A stretch of DNA of 64,000 nucleotides, taken from positions 1 through 64,000 of the forward strand of contig NZ_RJTN01000012.1 of NCBI RefSeq assembly GCF_005497185.1, in the 5' to 3' direction. This DNA comes from Pectobacterium polonicum (GTDB lineage Bacteria; Pseudomonadota; Gammaproteobacteria; Enterobacterales; Enterobacteriaceae). Of the stretch, positions 40,201 to 50,092 are shown one piece after another; the stretch's first letter is position 1, and the number at the start of each line of letters is the position of its first letter. The notes below the pieces were generated by a model. That model ran no database searches and was not told the DNA's origin. It saw nothing but the letters and a program-made list of their open reading frames with translations. The translations under genes and the position numbers were made by a program.

Positions 40201-41255
40201 ACTTCAGCGGAATGTCGTCAACGCTGCAAGGGTTCCTGAAAACGGATAATGGGCAGTTAAACCTCGGCGGGAATGCCGATTGGTCGCGGCCTGATGCCTG
40301 GCGTGCACGCATTGCCGCGAAAGGCCAGAAGCTGCGGGTGACGATTCCACCGATGGCGCGGCTGGATGTTTCGCCGGATATTGTTTTCGAAGCTACGCCG
40401 CAACTGTTTGCGCTCAATGGGTCGGTCAGTATCCCGTGGGCGCGGATTGTGGTTAAAGACATGCCGGAAAGTGCGGTGGCCGTGTCGTCGGACGAAGTGA
40501 TGCTGGATGCTCAGCGCCAGCCGCTGAAAAAAGCCAGCGCCGCGATCCCGATTAACAGCAATCTGACGATCCGCGTCGGCAATGATGTCGCGCTGGATGC
40601 GTTTGGGTTGGCCGCGCGCCTACAGGGTGACCTGAAAATGGTTCAGGATGAGCGCGGATTAGGGCTTAACGGCCAAATCGATATTCCGTCCGGCCGTTTT
40701 AAAGCCTATGGGCAGGATCTGATCGTTCGTAAGGGACTGATTTTGTTCTCTGGCCCACCCGATCAACCGATCCTGAATATCGAAGCGATTCGTAACCCAG
40801 ACAACACGGCTGATGATGTTACCGCTGGCGTGCGCGTCACCGGTATGGCCGCCACACCGAAGCTGGAAGTCTTCTCCGATCCGGCGATGTCACAGCAGGA
40901 AGCGCTCTCTTATCTGCTGCGTGGACAGGGTTTGGACAGCGGTGGAGCAGATAGCTCGGCGATGACCTCAATGTTAGTAGGTTTAGGGGTTGCACAAAGT
41001 GGTCAAGTTGTGGGTAAAATCGGCGAGGCCTTTGGCGTAAGTAATTTAGCTCTGGATACACAGGGTGTTGGCGATAATTCTCAGGTTGTCGTCAGCGGCT
41101 ACGTCCTTCCGGGTCTGCAAGTGAAATATGGTGTTGGCATATTCGATTCTTTGGCAACGTTAACGCTGCGTTACCGCCTGATGCCAAAGCTATACTTGGA
41201 AGCGGTGTCTGGAATTAGCCAGGCACTAGATGTGCTCTATCAGTTTGAGTTCTAG
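37227..41255 (+). CDS. tamB: TamB, inner-membrane-anchored AsmA-like lipid-transfer protein
   Basis: 1342 residues. One N-terminal membrane anchor ([21 protein letters not shown], near 36-56), a very long repetitive beta-rich periplasmic body and the conserved C-terminal DUF490 domain with [34 protein letters not shown] and ending [10 protein letters not shown]. TamB spans the periplasm and, with YhdP and YdbH in E. coli, carries phospholipids to the outer membrane; it docks on the TamA POTRA domains. Compared with the E. coli protein (1259 residues) it has an Ala/Thr/Pro-rich insertion around residues 215-295. Coupled to tamA by a 4-bp overlap. Confidence 0.96.
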   Translation: MMDDKNDNSTPAAVTEEKVAQDNVPTTPVRKGRWWKRIGIGIVAFLLLLVVGVGLLVGTTSGLHLLLNTAARVVPGLEIASVSGGWRDLTLKNVSYEMPGVTVKSEEFHLSLALDCLRKSQLCINDLSANRIDVVVDTKALPASEEPTTPSEPVTEISAPFPISLRQLVLNGVQVTVDDTAISLGEFRTGMQWEGRALTLLPTKISALLVALPKTPVDVLEDGKVTAAEMASVIKETAENVREAAEQGTSQTLQIDKVLEANNTVAAATTTTPIPTAKTDNASDKPAVPEQPLGERLSELFSKPLLPDLPQFTLPLDLNIVEIHGEQLRLTGDQDILINNLFVQASTQQQHLRLDKLIVQSPQGGLNVRGEATLSDNWPVSLAANGVLNVDPLKGEKLKLTVDGGLREQLNVALNLSGPQRAQLELQTQLAEAGLPLALTLQTERVRWPLTGATQYQASNVRLRFNGKVTDYALSLRGDLSGADIPPATLLLDGKGNEQQFTLSRLRLAALQGNADLNALIDWSKAISWRSELVLSGINTAKQWPEWPAKIDGKITTRGSVYGGSWQLQVPELRLDGNVKANKLTARGELRGNAAGQWTIPELNLALGRNQLNVKGDLSDKWQLDADINAPSLDGMLPGLAGRAIGTLKLRGNLREPQMLADITASGLRWQAITISQVRVEGDVRSEQQIQGKLAVRLEALKQDGLNIALLTLDASGNEKQHQLRLNMQGEPVAGQLALSGSFDRQEQRWRGTLNNTRFDTPVGEWRLTQDMALDYLNTQQKITIGTHCWRNPNAELCVPKAIEAGPSGQASIRLNRFDLAMLKPFLTADTVLAGTFTGGADISWQAGQGLPQAKISLVGNGVSVRQQMQGNTLPIDFETFTLNAGLDRGRAQLGWLMAIRENGRFSGDIQVSDPQGRRNLGGSVAINNISLALLNPALSKGEKAAGILNANLRLAGDAARPQLFGQMVLERLDIDGNWMPIDLTNGRLAVNFSGMSSTLQGFLKTDNGQLNLGGNADWSRPDAWRARIAAKGQKLRVTIPPMARLDVSPDIVFEATPQLFALNGSVSIPWARIVVKDMPESAVAVSSDEVMLDAQRQPLKKASAAIPINSNLTIRVGNDVALDAFGLAARLQGDLKMVQDERGLGLNGQIDIPSGRFKAYGQDLIVRKGLILFSGPPDQPILNIEAIRNPDNTADDVTAGVRVTGMAATPKLEVFSDPAMSQQEALSYLLRGQGLDSGGADSSAMTSMLVGLGVAQSGQVVGKIGEAFGVSNLALDTQGVGDNSQVVVSGYVLPGLQVKYGVGIFDSLATLTLRYRLMPKLYLEAVSGISQALDVLYQFEF

Positions 41256-41257
41256 CG

Positions 41258-41605
41258 ATGCGAATTATTGTTTACGGCAGTTTACGACGCAAACAGGGAA
41301 ATAGTCATTGGATGACGAATGCCCAATGGTTAGGGGATTGTCAGCTCGCCGGTTTCGAGCTGTACGATCTCGGCCATTATCCGGCAGTCGTCCCCGGAAA
41401 TGGAGAAATCCATTGTGAGGTTTATCGCATTAGCTCGTCGATACTGACGGAGTTGGATGCTTTAAAGCGAGACGGCCATGAATACCAGCGAGAGCTGATT
41501 TCCACGCCTCTGGGTAGTGCCTGGATCTACCTCTATAAACACCCGACTGAAGGGTTGACGCGTATTGCCAGCGGCGACTGGTTGAAACGTGATGAAGAGG
41601 CTTGA
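41258..41605 (+). CDS. ytfP: YtfP, gamma-glutamylcyclotransferase-fold protein
   Basis: 115 residues. The N-terminal IIVYGSLRRKQGNSHWM is the YGSL substrate loop of the gamma-glutamylcyclotransferase (AIG2/GGCT) fold, followed by ALKRDGHEYQRELISTP with the conserved acidic residue region and AWIYLY. Substrate unknown. Begins 2 bp after the tamB stop, so tamA-tamB-ytfP form one operon as in E. coli. Confidence 0.93.
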   Translation: MRIIVYGSLRRKQGNSHWMTNAQWLGDCQLAGFELYDLGHYPAVVPGNGEIHCEVYRISSSILTELDALKRDGHEYQRELISTPLGSAWIYLYKHPTEGLTRIASGDWLKRDEEA

Positions 41606-41640
41606 GGTCGAGTAACCACCAAATCATGGTCGGTATAAAT

Positions 41641-41667
41641 AAAAACACCGCGTAATGCGGTGTTTTT
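41641..41667. terminator. Bidirectional terminator between ytfP and ppa
   Basis: AAAAACACCGC-GTAAT-GCGGTGTTTTT, an 11-bp A/T-flanked stem between convergent genes, suitable for both strands. Confidence 0.9.
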
Positions 41668-41735
41668 GATCGTGCTATTTTTGAGCACGTAATGTTTTGT
41701 ATACACAATGTTTTTGATTGCGTATTGAAAGGCGC

Positions 41736-42266
41736 TTATTTGTTTTTTGCGCGCTCGAAGGAAGCAACGATCTCGGCTTTCGCCGCCGCAGCGTTATCCC
41801 AACCTTCAACTTTCACCCACTTGCCTTTTTCCAGATCTTTGTAGTGTTCAAAGAAGTGGCCGATCTGTGCACGCAGCAGTTCAGGCAGGTCGTTAACGTC
41901 TTTAATGTGATCGTATTCTTTGGTCAGCTTACTGTGCGGAACGGCAACCAGCTTGGCATCTTCACCTGCTTCGTCACTCATTTTCAGTACGCCAACAGGA
42001 CGGCAACGGATCACGGAGCCAGGCTGTAACGGATACGGGGTCGGTACCAGCACGTCAACCGGGTCGCCATCCAGAGACAGCGTGTGGTTGATGTAGCCAT
42101 AGTTGCATGGGTAGAACATGGCGGTAGACATGAAACGGTCTACAAACAGCGCACCGGTATCTTTATCAATTTCATATTTGATCGGATCGGCATTCGCGGG
42201 AATTTCAATCACTACATAGATATCTTCTGGCAGATCTTTACCTGCCGGAACATCGTTCAGACTCAT
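41736..42266 (-). CDS. ppa: Inorganic pyrophosphatase (family I)
   Basis: 176 residues, the E. coli length. Hydrolyses pyrophosphate to drive biosynthesis. Active-site motifs: [49 protein letters not shown] with the metal-binding D-x-D-P-x-D pattern, and [13 protein letters not shown]. Convergent with ytfP, matching E. coli order. Confidence 0.97.
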   Translation of the reverse strand: MSLNDVPAGKDLPEDIYVVIEIPANADPIKYEIDKDTGALFVDRFMSTAMFYPCNYGYINHTLSLDGDPVDVLVPTPYPLQPGSVIRCRPVGVLKMSDEAGEDAKLVAVPHSKLTKEYDHIKDVNDLPELLRAQIGHFFEHYKDLEKGKWVKVEGWDNAAAAKAEIVASFERAKNK

Positions 42267-42412
42267 GTCAGTTTCCTTCTCTTAAAACCTGAAATAGCGT
42301 GGCCGTCATTATAGCCAAAAAGCGTTTAATGTCGCCGATTTTTAGCGTATCGACGCACTATGCATTAGCGTGAGCCGTTTAAGTAAAAATACTTTCGTTA
42401 CTAAAGTTTCTT

Positions 42413-42439
42413 TAAAGAAAGCAGGCTTGTTACCGATAG
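42413..42439 (+). promoter_or_regulatory. Sigma-28 (FliA)-like promoter for the chemoreceptor at 42.5 kb
   Basis: TAAAGAAA-N11-ACCGATAG: the -35 is intact, spacing is exact, and the -10 differs at two positions from GCCGATAA. It lies 76 bp upstream of the chemoreceptor ATG. Confidence 0.6.
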
Positions 42440-42514
42440 GAACATGATCGAGATCACGTTATGTGGAGCATTTCTCCGCATTTATTTATCATTTGTAATT
42501 CCAGGGAAACAAAA

Positions 42515-44101
42515 ATGTTAAGAAACATCACAATCAAGACGAGCTTGATTGCTTTGTTGGGCACGATGGTGCTGCTCTTATTACTCGTATGCGGAATTGG
42601 CATCACCTCAATCAATCAGGGGATCACATCGCTCACGACCATTGACAAGATTCAGGGCAAAGAAGTGACGGCGCTGGCAGGGAGTTACACGGCCTCGCTG
42701 CGTGCCAGAACGGGGGCAGCATTGGCTGCCCGTCAGATGGAAAACGGACTGACCGATCTCGCGAATGCGTCAGTGGCGAGAGCAGAAGCCTACACGGCAC
42801 TTTCCCACAAAGAAATGGCACGTTTTCTTTCCTATGGCACCGTAACGGAACGCGGCGCCAAAATGGCGGCAGAGGTCAAAAGCAATTACGAGCAATATAT
42901 GAATCTTGGCGTTCAGCCGATGGTCGATGCGCTGAAACGCGGCGATGTGAATGCTTATTACGCGCTGTTGCAGGACGTGCTACCACCGCTTAGCGTTAAG
43001 ATGGATAAGGTAGCGAATGAATTCCGCGACTTTGGCCTGGAAGTGGGGGAAAACATGCTGGCAGAAGCAGAACGCTTTGCGTTCGAGCGGTTGACGATCA
43101 TCGGTATTGCTTGTCTATTCGTTCTGCTGCTGGTGTTGGCTGCCTGGGTCGCCCTGAAACGTTCTATTTTGTCTCCGCTTGAAGAGACGGTCGAACAGTT
43201 GGAGTTTATTGCCCGTGGCGATTTGACTCAACATATTGCCGATGGCGGTAATAATGAAATTGGTCGCCTGATTCAGGCGATGAAGGCAATGCAGCATTCG
43301 CTGGCAACCGCCGTAGGGCGTGTCCGCGATGCGGGTATGCAGATCGATGTCGGTACGCGCGAACTGTCTTCCGGCAATACCCATCTGGCCGCCCGTACGG
43401 AAGAGTCAGCCTCATCGCTGGAAGAAACCGCAGCCAGTATGGAACAACTGACCGCTACGGTAACGCTAAACGCCGAGAGTGCGGAACAAGCCCATACGCT
43501 GGCACAAAATGTGTCTGACATTGCCAATAAAGGCAGTGAGATGGTGGGGAACATGATTGAGAAGATGCAGATGATCTCCAGCAGTTCCGCCCGTATTGGC
43601 GATATTCTGGCGGTGATTGACGGTATCGCGTTTCAGACCAATATTCTTGCGCTGAATGCGGCAGTTGAAGCCGCGCGAGCGGGTGAACAGGGACGTGGAT
43701 TTGCCGTGGTCGCGGGTGAAGTCCGTAATCTGGCGCAGCGCAGTGCGCAATCAGCGAAAGAGATCAAAATGCTGATGGAGGAATCCCAGAGCCGCGTCAG
43801 TGAAGGCACCATTATGGCAAAAATGGCGGGCGAAACGATGGATGACGTCTCTGACGCCGTAGTGCGCGTGACGTCCTTGATGCGTGAAATCTCAACGGCA
43901 ACGCGTGAGCAGAGTAATGGGATTGGGCAAGTGAATCTGGCGGTATCGCAGATGGATGAGGTCGCACAGCAAAATGCGTCTCTGGTTGAAGAATCCGCGG
44001 CAGCCACGCGTTCATTAGAGGATCAGGCGCGTCTGTTAGCAGAAAGTATGGCACAGTTTAAAGTCCAGTCGCAGGTGTTTGCCGCCATCGGCCGGTTCTA
44101 A
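42515..44101 (+). CDS. Methyl-accepting chemotaxis protein, Tar/Tsr-like sensor type
   Basis: 528 residues from MLRNITIKTSLIALLGTM (ATG 42515; AGGGA upstream). First membrane helix near 9-32, a periplasmic four-helix-bundle sensor (AALAARQMENGLTD..., DVNAYYALLQDVLPPLS), second helix LTIIGIACLFVLLLVLAAWVAL, HAMP, then methylation helices and [18 protein letters not shown]. Overall close to the receptor at 9318-10889, so the two are probable paralogues. No C-terminal NWETF-type pentapeptide. Ligand unknown. Bounded by a FliA-like promoter and a strong terminator, so it is a self-contained unit inserted between ppa and plsY. Confidence 0.94.
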   Translation: MLRNITIKTSLIALLGTMVLLLLLVCGIGITSINQGITSLTTIDKIQGKEVTALAGSYTASLRARTGAALAARQMENGLTDLANASVARAEAYTALSHKEMARFLSYGTVTERGAKMAAEVKSNYEQYMNLGVQPMVDALKRGDVNAYYALLQDVLPPLSVKMDKVANEFRDFGLEVGENMLAEAERFAFERLTIIGIACLFVLLLVLAAWVALKRSILSPLEETVEQLEFIARGDLTQHIADGGNNEIGRLIQAMKAMQHSLATAVGRVRDAGMQIDVGTRELSSGNTHLAARTEESASSLEETAASMEQLTATVTLNAESAEQAHTLAQNVSDIANKGSEMVGNMIEKMQMISSSSARIGDILAVIDGIAFQTNILALNAAVEAARAGEQGRGFAVVAGEVRNLAQRSAQSAKEIKMLMEESQSRVSEGTIMAKMAGETMDDVSDAVVRVTSLMREISTATREQSNGIGQVNLAVSQMDEVAQQNASLVEESAAATRSLEDQARLLAESMAQFKVQSQVFAAIGRF

Positions 44102-44120
44102 TATCCCCGTCATACGTCAT

Positions 44121-44151
44121 AAAAAAATTCCCGTGAAAACGGGAATTTTTT
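44121..44151. terminator. Bidirectional terminator between chemoreceptor and plsY
   Basis: AAAATTCCCGT-GAAA-ACGGGAATTTT with A and T runs on both sides, in the 53-bp gap between convergent genes. Confidence 0.92.
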
Positions 44152-44154
44152 GCC

Positions 44155-44790
44155 TCACTCATCGAGGGATGTCTGTTCGTCTTCTGGCTGTTTCTTCTTG
44201 CGTAGCTTATCCCAGATTTTACTTTCTTGTCCGCGCCACAGGCGTTGGATGTTGTCGTGGTGACGCATCAGTATCAGACAAGAGAGCATCGCAACGGGAA
44301 AGGTAAACTGTGGTTTGAACCACCAGACATAAAACGGGGCGATGAGCGCACTGACGATGGCACCGAGCGAGGAGTAGCCGCTCAACAGAACGGTCAATAG
44401 CCAGGTTCCGGTCATCAGGCCTGTCAGATCCCAGCCGATAGGGGCGATGGCACCAAAAGCAGTTGCCACACCTTTACCCCCGCGAAAGTGGAAAAAGACG
44501 GGATAGATATGACCGAGGCAGGCAGCAATGGCGGTTAACCCGAGATACAGCGGGGCAACGCCCAATGCGTAAGCAGCCCAGACTGGCAGCATCCCTTTCA
44601 GAACGTCAAAAACCAACACGGTTGCTGCGGCCGCTTTGCCGCCAATACGCAATACGTTAGTGGCTCCAGGATTGCCAGAACCATGCTGACGCGGGTCGGG
44701 TAGCCCAGCAATTCTGCAAAACAAAATCGCACTGGAAACAGAGCCACACAGATACGCGATTAACATCATACCAAGCGCGGTAACACTCAT
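44155..44790 (-). CDS. plsY: Acyl-phosphate:glycerol-3-phosphate acyltransferase PlsY
   Basis: 211 residues from [27 protein letters not shown]. Makes lysophosphatidic acid from acyl phosphate and glycerol-3-phosphate in the inner membrane. Family motifs: [35 protein letters not shown] and [14 protein letters not shown], with about five membrane helices. Start ATG at 44790 preceded by GGAA; a further 30 in-frame codons upstream are not family-like. Divergent from folB as in E. coli. The cytoplasmic tail is acidic and lysine-rich. Confidence 0.95.
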   Translation of the reverse strand: MSVTALGMMLIAYLCGSVSSAILFCRIAGLPDPRQHGSGNPGATNVLRIGGKAAAATVLVFDVLKGMLPVWAAYALGVAPLYLGLTAIAACLGHIYPVFFHFRGGKGVATAFGAIAPIGWDLTGLMTGTWLLTVLLSGYSSLGAIVSALIAPFYVWWFKPQFTFPVAMLSCLILMRHHDNIQRLWRGQESKIWDKLRKKKQPEDEQTSLDE

Positions 44791-44897
44791 AACGCCATTC
44801 CGTTTAATAAGGGTCGTTTTACTCTTCTCATCTGTGGATAATACGCACATTCCGTCGGAAGTGGTATCCGACAGCGACAAAAACAGAGAACGGCGTG

Positions 44898-45251
44898 ATG
44901 GATATCGTATTTATTGAAGAACTTACTGTAATCACTACCATTGGTGTTTACGATTGGGAACAGACTATCCAGCAGAAACTGGTGTTCGATATCGAAATGG
45001 GCTGGGATAACCGCCAAGCTGCCGCCAGTGACGATGTTAAGGACTGCCTGAGCTATGCCGATGTTAGCGATGCGGTGATTGCCCATGTGGCAAACCAGCG
45101 TTTTGCTCTGGTGGAGCGTGTTGCTGAAGAAGTCGCGCAGTTGCTGATGCAGCGCTTCTCGATCCCTTGGCTGCGGATCAAGCTCAGCAAGCCGGGTGCC
45201 GTCGCGCAGGCGCGTCAGGTTGGGGTCATTATCGAACGTGGTACGCGATAA
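44898..45251 (+). CDS. folB: Dihydroneopterin aldolase FolB
   Basis: 117 residues. [34 protein letters not shown] is the enterobacterial N-terminus; [16 protein letters not shown] and [15 protein letters not shown] with [18 protein letters not shown] follow. Converts dihydroneopterin to hydroxymethyl-dihydropterin in folate synthesis. The ATG at 44898 is preferred to the adjacent GTG at 44895. Divergent from plsY with a 107-bp shared upstream region. Confidence 0.96.
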   Translation: MDIVFIEELTVITTIGVYDWEQTIQQKLVFDIEMGWDNRQAAASDDVKDCLSYADVSDAVIAHVANQRFALVERVAEEVAQLLMQRFSIPWLRIKLSKPGAVAQARQVGVIIERGTR

Positions 45252-45321
45252 ATCTGATTTAACAGAATAAATACTGATTTACGTGCAACTAAATCGTAAC
45301 CCAAATAGTCTATAAGCCAGT

Positions 45322-45448
<127 letters not shown>

Positions 45449-45523
45449 TAGCGGCTAGCGAAAGTACGCGGCCGCTTTTTTATGGGCTAAATTTTCGTTT
45501 TTATTAGAGGCAAGGATCTTTAG

Positions 45524-46342
45524 ATGACTGACCTGCATTCGCTGCTAATCGCATTTATTCTTGGCGTGGTCGAAGGGCTGACCGAGTTTTTGCCCGTATC
45601 ATCTACGGGGCATATGATTATTGTTGGTCATTGGTTGGGGTTTGTTGATGAGAAAGCCAAGACGTTTGAAGTTATTATCCAACTTGGCTCAATTCTGGCG
45701 GTTGTCGTCATGTTCTGGCGTCGTCTCTTTGGCCTGATTGGGATTCACTTTGGCAAGGTGCCGCATGAAGGGCATACGGCTGGCCGACTGAAGTTGACGC
45801 ACATCTTACTGGCTATGATTCCCGCAGTGGTGCTTGGACTGGTTTTCCACGACGTGATCAAATCGTTATTTTATCCACAAAATGTGATGTATGCGTTAGT
45901 GATCGGTGGTTTCCTGCTATTAGCGGCTGAATGGCTCAAGCCTAAAAAACCACGCGCCGTTGGGCTGGATGACATTACGCATCGTCAGGCGTTTATGATT
46001 GGCTGTTTTCAATGTTTGGCGCTGTGGCCCGGTTTTTCACGTTCGGGAGCGACCATTTCCGGTGGAATGCTGGTGGGCGTCAGCCGCTACGCGGCCTCTG
46101 AATTCTCTTTTATTCTGGCGGTTCCCATGATGATGGGCGCGACCGTTCTGGATCTGTATAAAAGCTGGCATTTCTTGTCGCTGGCTGATGTGCCAATGTT
46201 TGCCGTGGGGTTCGTGACGGCGTTTGTCGTCGCGCTGATTGCGATTAAAACCTTCCTGAAAATCATCAAACGTATCTCGTTTGTTCCCTTCGCAATTTAC
46301 CGTTTTATTGTCGCGGGCGTGGTTTACATGGTGTTTATGTAA
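45524..46342 (+). CDS. uppP: Undecaprenyl-diphosphatase UppP (BacA)
   Basis: 272 residues, seven to eight membrane helices. Recycles undecaprenyl diphosphate, the carrier for peptidoglycan and O-antigen; overexpression confers bacitracin resistance. Motifs: [21 protein letters not shown] (Glu-rich motif and PVSSTGH, residues about 14-34), [15 protein letters not shown] and [17 protein letters not shown] (PGxSRSG). Start ATG at 45524 follows AAGGA. Same neighbours (folB, cca) as in E. coli. Confidence 0.96.
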   Translation: MTDLHSLLIAFILGVVEGLTEFLPVSSTGHMIIVGHWLGFVDEKAKTFEVIIQLGSILAVVVMFWRRLFGLIGIHFGKVPHEGHTAGRLKLTHILLAMIPAVVLGLVFHDVIKSLFYPQNVMYALVIGGFLLLAAEWLKPKKPRAVGLDDITHRQAFMIGCFQCLALWPGFSRSGATISGGMLVGVSRYAASEFSFILAVPMMMGATVLDLYKSWHFLSLADVPMFAVGFVTAFVVALIAIKTFLKIIKRISFVPFAIYRFIVAGVVYMVFM

Positions 46343-46381
46343 GACTGAGAACGTCGATTTTAGGTGGACCATTATAGAGAG

Positions 46382-46415
46382 AAGAGGCCACGCATTAGCG
46401 TGGCCTCTTTGTTTC
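46382..46415 (+). terminator. Terminator after uppP
   Basis: AAGAGGCCACGC-ATTA-GCGTGGCCTCTT then TGTTT, 39 bp past the uppP stop and overlapping the cca stop codon region; between convergent genes. Confidence 0.85.
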
Positions 46416-47658
46416 AGGACGTACCCGATATATCAGGCTGTTGTGCTTTCAACTCTGCCAGAGCGTGAATACGGCGGCGAGCCAGTTCATTGCGCACGTC
46501 AATACCCTTAAAACCGTCGGCGACGACGCTTGCGCTGCTGACCAGAGCGGCAACGCGGAAGGCTTCACGCAGGTAATCGCCTTGTGGATAAGGATTCTCT
46601 TCAAAACCGGCTCGGCCTCTGGCATCGGCCTCGCTAGTCAGCGCTAACTGCTCCAGACGCTGCGGTTTGCGCCAGACGTCAATCGCATCAAATAACTTCA
46701 ATAGCGTTTTGGGTTGCAGCACCTGCACGGTATGAATTAGGTCATGATATTCCGCAACCAGTTTCGCCAGATCGCGAATGGGGTTAGGCACACGCAAGCG
46801 CTGACACAGGGCTTCAACCAGTTTGACACCCGCAGGGCCGTGTCCATGATGCCGTGGCCACAGTTCGGGGGGCGTGAGCCCTTTTCCTACATCGTGACAC
46901 AGCGTGGCAAAACGTACGTCAATCTCGGGGCTGAGGCGTGCGGCCATTGCTACCGTCATGATGGTGTGAATGCCGGTATCGATTTCCGGGTGCCATTTGG
47001 CTGGTGCGGGTACGCCATAGAGGTTATCGATTTCAGAGAACAGCACGGCTAGCGCACCGCAGTCACGCAGCACCTGAAAATAGACATCCGGCGATGAGGT
47101 GCCGAGTGCTTTTTCCGTTTCTTTCCAGACGCGTTCTGGCGTCAGGTAAGCCAGTTCACCCTCATGCACCATTTTTTGCATCAGTACCAGGGTTTCTTCT
47201 GCAATCTGGAAGCCGAGATGGGCAAAACGCGCGGCAAAACGGGCGACACGCAGGACGCGTAATGGATCTTCGCCAAAGGCATCAGAGACATGGCGCAGTA
47301 CGCGGTTTTCAAGATCGCGACGACCGTGATACGGATCGATCAGCTCACCCTGCTCAGTACGGGCAATCGCATTGATGGTCAAATCGCGGCGGAGTAAATC
47401 CTGCTCTAACGTGACATCCGGTGCGGCATGGCAGACAAATCCAGTATAGCCTTTGCCGGATTTGCGTTCGGTTCGTGCGAGGGCGTATTCATCGTGACTG
47501 ACAGGATGTAAGAAAACGGGAAAATCCTTTCCAACCTGCTGGTAGCCCTGTGCAAGCAGATGCTCTGGCGTAGCGCCGACCACCACCCAATCTTTTTCGG
47601 TGACGGGTAAACTCAGCAGGCTGTCCCGAACAGCGCCGCCGACAAGGTAAATCTTCAA
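46414..47658 (-). CDS. cca: Multifunctional CCA-adding tRNA nucleotidyltransferase
   Basis: 414 residues. Adds or repairs the 3' CCA of tRNAs. [27 protein letters not shown] is the nucleotidyltransferase head with the DxD in the following strand region; [32 protein letters not shown] and an HD domain with [21 protein letters not shown] (phosphatase/phosphodiesterase, as in gammaproteobacterial class II Cca) follow. I chose a TTG start at 47658, preceded by GGAG, because the conserved protein begins there; an ATG 108 bp upstream gives an N-terminus unlike the family. Confidence 0.94.
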   Translation of the reverse strand: MKIYLVGGAVRDSLLSLPVTEKDWVVVGATPEHLLAQGYQQVGKDFPVFLHPVSHDEYALARTERKSGKGYTGFVCHAAPDVTLEQDLLRRDLTINAIARTEQGELIDPYHGRRDLENRVLRHVSDAFGEDPLRVLRVARFAARFAHLGFQIAEETLVLMQKMVHEGELAYLTPERVWKETEKALGTSSPDVYFQVLRDCGALAVLFSEIDNLYGVPAPAKWHPEIDTGIHTIMTVAMAARLSPEIDVRFATLCHDVGKGLTPPELWPRHHGHGPAGVKLVEALCQRLRVPNPIRDLAKLVAEYHDLIHTVQVLQPKTLLKLFDAIDVWRKPQRLEQLALTSEADARGRAGFEENPYPQGDYLREAFRVAALVSSASVVADGFKGIDVRNELARRRIHALAELKAQQPDISGTS

Positions 47659-47766
47659 CGTCGGGCTCCTGAATAAATAACCAATGTTTCGCAACATACT
47701 ACCATCTTTATGCGGTTGCGTTGGCCGCAGAGAAAAATGCCTGCAAGAAGCAGGCATGTATTCCAA

Positions 47767-48387
47767 TTAGTTCATCCAACGGTCATTTTTCTTTTTACGC
47801 GGGATGATGTGCGGCAGCAGTAAGCCTAGCAGCAAGCCTATCCCCGCAACACCACCGCCATACATGAACCACTGTAGAATGATGGTGCGCTGCTTATCAT
47901 CAAGCTGGACATTCGCCGCACTGACTTTTTTCTGTGCCACGGTAAGCTGATTTTTCAGATCCTGATTTTCCTGACGCAATCCGTTGATAATATCATCGCT
48001 GGCAGCCACTTTTTGCTGCATGTCAGCGGTACGCTGGTTCCAGGTCTGATCGATATTATTCAGTTTGTCAGTCAGGTCTTTTACCTGTTTTTCCAATTCC
48101 GGCACCCGCGTGCGCAGGCTTGGCATGTCGCTAAGCTGGTCGAGAGGAATCCAGGTGGTACGGTTTTTATCATCACGGATCTGCGCATAGCCTGCGCTTT
48201 CATTAACGCTGAGTAGCGTGACCTCAGTGCCTGCATTCAGCGTGCCGACGATACGATATTGATTGCCCGGCCCGCTGTGGACATATGTCAGTAACTCATC
48301 GGAAATGTAGCGTTTTTCTTCCGCCTGTGTGGTCCAACTCAGCGTGAGAGAAAATAAAGTGAAACAGAGTAAGCCTAATTTCTGCAT
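47767..48387 (-). CDS. ygiM: YgiM-like SH3-domain membrane protein
   Basis: 206 residues. Signal peptide (MQKLGLLCFTLFSLTLSWTTQAEE), an N-terminal bacterial SH3 domain (YVHSGPGNQYRIVGTLNAGTEVTLLSVNE), a long coiled coil (LEKQVKDLTDKLNNI...ENQDLKNQLTVAQKKV), then a C-terminal membrane helix FMYGGGVAGIGLLLGLLLPHI and a basic tail. So it is a periplasmic SH3/coiled-coil protein anchored in the inner membrane. Function not established. Upstream of cca as in E. coli. A 321-bp intergenic region follows, holding the palindromic repeat at 48473-48532. Confidence 0.92.
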   Translation of the reverse strand: MQKLGLLCFTLFSLTLSWTTQAEEKRYISDELLTYVHSGPGNQYRIVGTLNAGTEVTLLSVNESAGYAQIRDDKNRTTWIPLDQLSDMPSLRTRVPELEKQVKDLTDKLNNIDQTWNQRTADMQQKVAASDDIINGLRQENQDLKNQLTVAQKKVSAANVQLDDKQRTIILQWFMYGGGVAGIGLLLGLLLPHIIPRKKKNDRWMN

Positions 48388-48472
48388 AAGATCATCATGT
48401 TGCGTTAATGGTGGTCTGATAGTAGAGGCTTAAGTCTGACGAGGCAATGTATAAACCGAAATGAGAACAGTC

Positions 48473-48532
48473 TTAGAACCTATCCCATTAGGGCTATTTC
48501 ACACCAATAACGCCTACTGGGACAGGTTCTTA
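48473..48532. repeat. 60-bp palindromic intergenic repeat
   Basis: TTAGAACCTATCCCATTAG and CTACTGGGACAGGTTCTTA form arms that are complementary at 16 of 19 positions around a 22-bp centre. The look is of a small dispersed palindromic element. It lies in the divergent ygiM-ygiF intergenic region. No second copy is visible in this window. Confidence 0.6.
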
Positions 48533-48708
48533 GAAGACAGTATACAACCTGTTTAAGCCGAGAGAAGCATGTTCCTGATGGCAAGTTTGCATAAGAAATG
48601 CGCGCTTGTTCGCAGGTGAAAAAGAGTGTGTGCGGTAAGGGTAGTAAGGTGAAGTAAAATGTTATTTACTGACATAATAATGAACGCGATCTTGGTGTTG
48701 TGAATACT

Positions 48709-50040
48709 ATGAGTGAAGAAATTGAGCTGAAGTTTATTGTTCATCCTGACAGCGTTGAATCGCTGCTGACGCAGTTGGCTGAATGGGAGAGTGATTACAG
48801 CCAGTATGAGCATATGCGCGCTCAGCGTCTGAGCAATGTCTATTATGAAACCGCAGATAACTATCTGCGTCGTAATGGCATCGGTCTGCGTATTCGCGGC
48901 GAGAATGAACGCTACGAAATGACAGCGAAAACAGCGGGTAAGGTGATTGGTGGGTTGCACCAACACCCTGAGTATAACGTTGCGCTGGAGAAAGCAGAGT
49001 TGGATCTCAGCCTGTTTCCCGCGGAAATGTGGCCGGAAGATTGCGATATTGAGGCGCTGCAACCCTCACTTAATCCACTGTTTAGTACGGACTTTACGCG
49101 TGAGAAGTGGGTGTTTACTTACTACCAAAGCGTGATTGAGGTTGCATTAGACCGCGGCGAAATCCGTGCTGGCGATCTGAGTGAACCTCTGTGCGAACTG
49201 GAGATGGAACTTAAGCTGGGGCAAACCACTCATCTGTTGGCCTTGGCAAAAGAAATCGCGGAATTTGGTGGGATGCGGCAAGGGAGCCTCAGTAAAGCGG
49301 CACGTGGATACCATCTGGCTAAAGGCAATCCCGTACGCGAATGTCTTCCGCTCAATACATTGGTCGTGGATGCAAAAACCAACATCGATCAGGCCATCCG
49401 CGCGGCGTTAGAATTGGCGCTGGCTCACTGGCAATACCACGAAGAGCTTTGGGTAAGAGGGGATTCGTCCGCTCGCGCAGCTCTGCCACAGGCCAGCGCG
49501 TTGATGCGTGAAATGCTGGTGCTGGTGGGCGGTGTCGTGTTACGTAAGGTGACCACGCTTTTTCGCTCTGCACTCACTACTCTGGAAAACCGGCTACAAG
49601 GCCCCGGTGGGGCGGAGATCTGTTATAGCGCAGACTACCTGCAAAGTAAGTTAGTACTGACTTCCTGGCTAGTCGAGTCTGGCTGGCGTGACTATATGGA
49701 TAATAAAGATCGCATTAAGCTACAGGGATCGTTCAAACGCTTTGCCGACATTATGCTAAGCCGTAGTACGGCGGAGCTGAAAAGCGCCTTTTCTTCTACC
49801 TTGACGGATGCGCAGTACGAGCAGCAAATTCCCCGTCTTCAACGTAATCTCTGCGCATTTCTCCTCTTATCTGGAGCCTATCCGGCAGAGCAAATCGAAG
49901 CCTACACTGAACACTGGCGGGCGTTACTACAGGAGATTGAGCGGCTTGCTGCCGGGAAAGCTCCTTCCGTCTATCTGGAAGCCCAGCGTAAAGCCGTGCT
50001 GACCTTGTCCCCGTTCTGGCTACATAGCGGCGGACAGTAA
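48709..50040 (+). CDS. ygiF: Inorganic triphosphatase YgiF (CYTH-CHAD)
   Basis: 443 residues from MSEEIELKFIVHPDSV. N-terminal CYTH domain with the signature EIELKF and the acidic/basic tunnel residues in YYETADNYLRRNGIGLRIRGENERYEMTAKTAG and CELEMELKLGQ; C-terminal CHAD helical domain (AALELALAHWQYHEELWVRGDSSARAALPQ) rich in histidines thought to bind polyphosphate. Cleaves tripolyphosphate in E. coli. Start ATG at 48709 fits E. coli better than the GTG at 48700. Followed by glnE after 52 bp. Confidence 0.93.
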   Translation: MSEEIELKFIVHPDSVESLLTQLAEWESDYSQYEHMRAQRLSNVYYETADNYLRRNGIGLRIRGENERYEMTAKTAGKVIGGLHQHPEYNVALEKAELDLSLFPAEMWPEDCDIEALQPSLNPLFSTDFTREKWVFTYYQSVIEVALDRGEIRAGDLSEPLCELEMELKLGQTTHLLALAKEIAEFGGMRQGSLSKAARGYHLAKGNPVRECLPLNTLVVDAKTNIDQAIRAALELALAHWQYHEELWVRGDSSARAALPQASALMREMLVLVGGVVLRKVTTLFRSALTTLENRLQGPGGAEICYSADYLQSKLVLTSWLVESGWRDYMDNKDRIKLQGSFKRFADIMLSRSTAELKSAFSSTLTDAQYEQQIPRLQRNLCAFLLLSGAYPAEQIEAYTEHWRALLQEIERLAAGKAPSVYLEAQRKAVLTLSPFWLHSGGQ

Positions 50041-50092
50041 CCGTTAACTGCCGCTTGTCAGTGAGGATAGGCGGCGCATCAAGGGAACCCCC

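Noticed and set aside
37227-41255. Many long reverse-strand frames inside tamB
   Set aside because: They are shadows of the GC-rich tamB coding sequence and have no recognisable domains or ribosome sites.
42438-42456. Possible CRP site before the 42.5 kb chemoreceptor
   Set aside because: Only one half-site agrees well with TGTGA-N6-TCACA.
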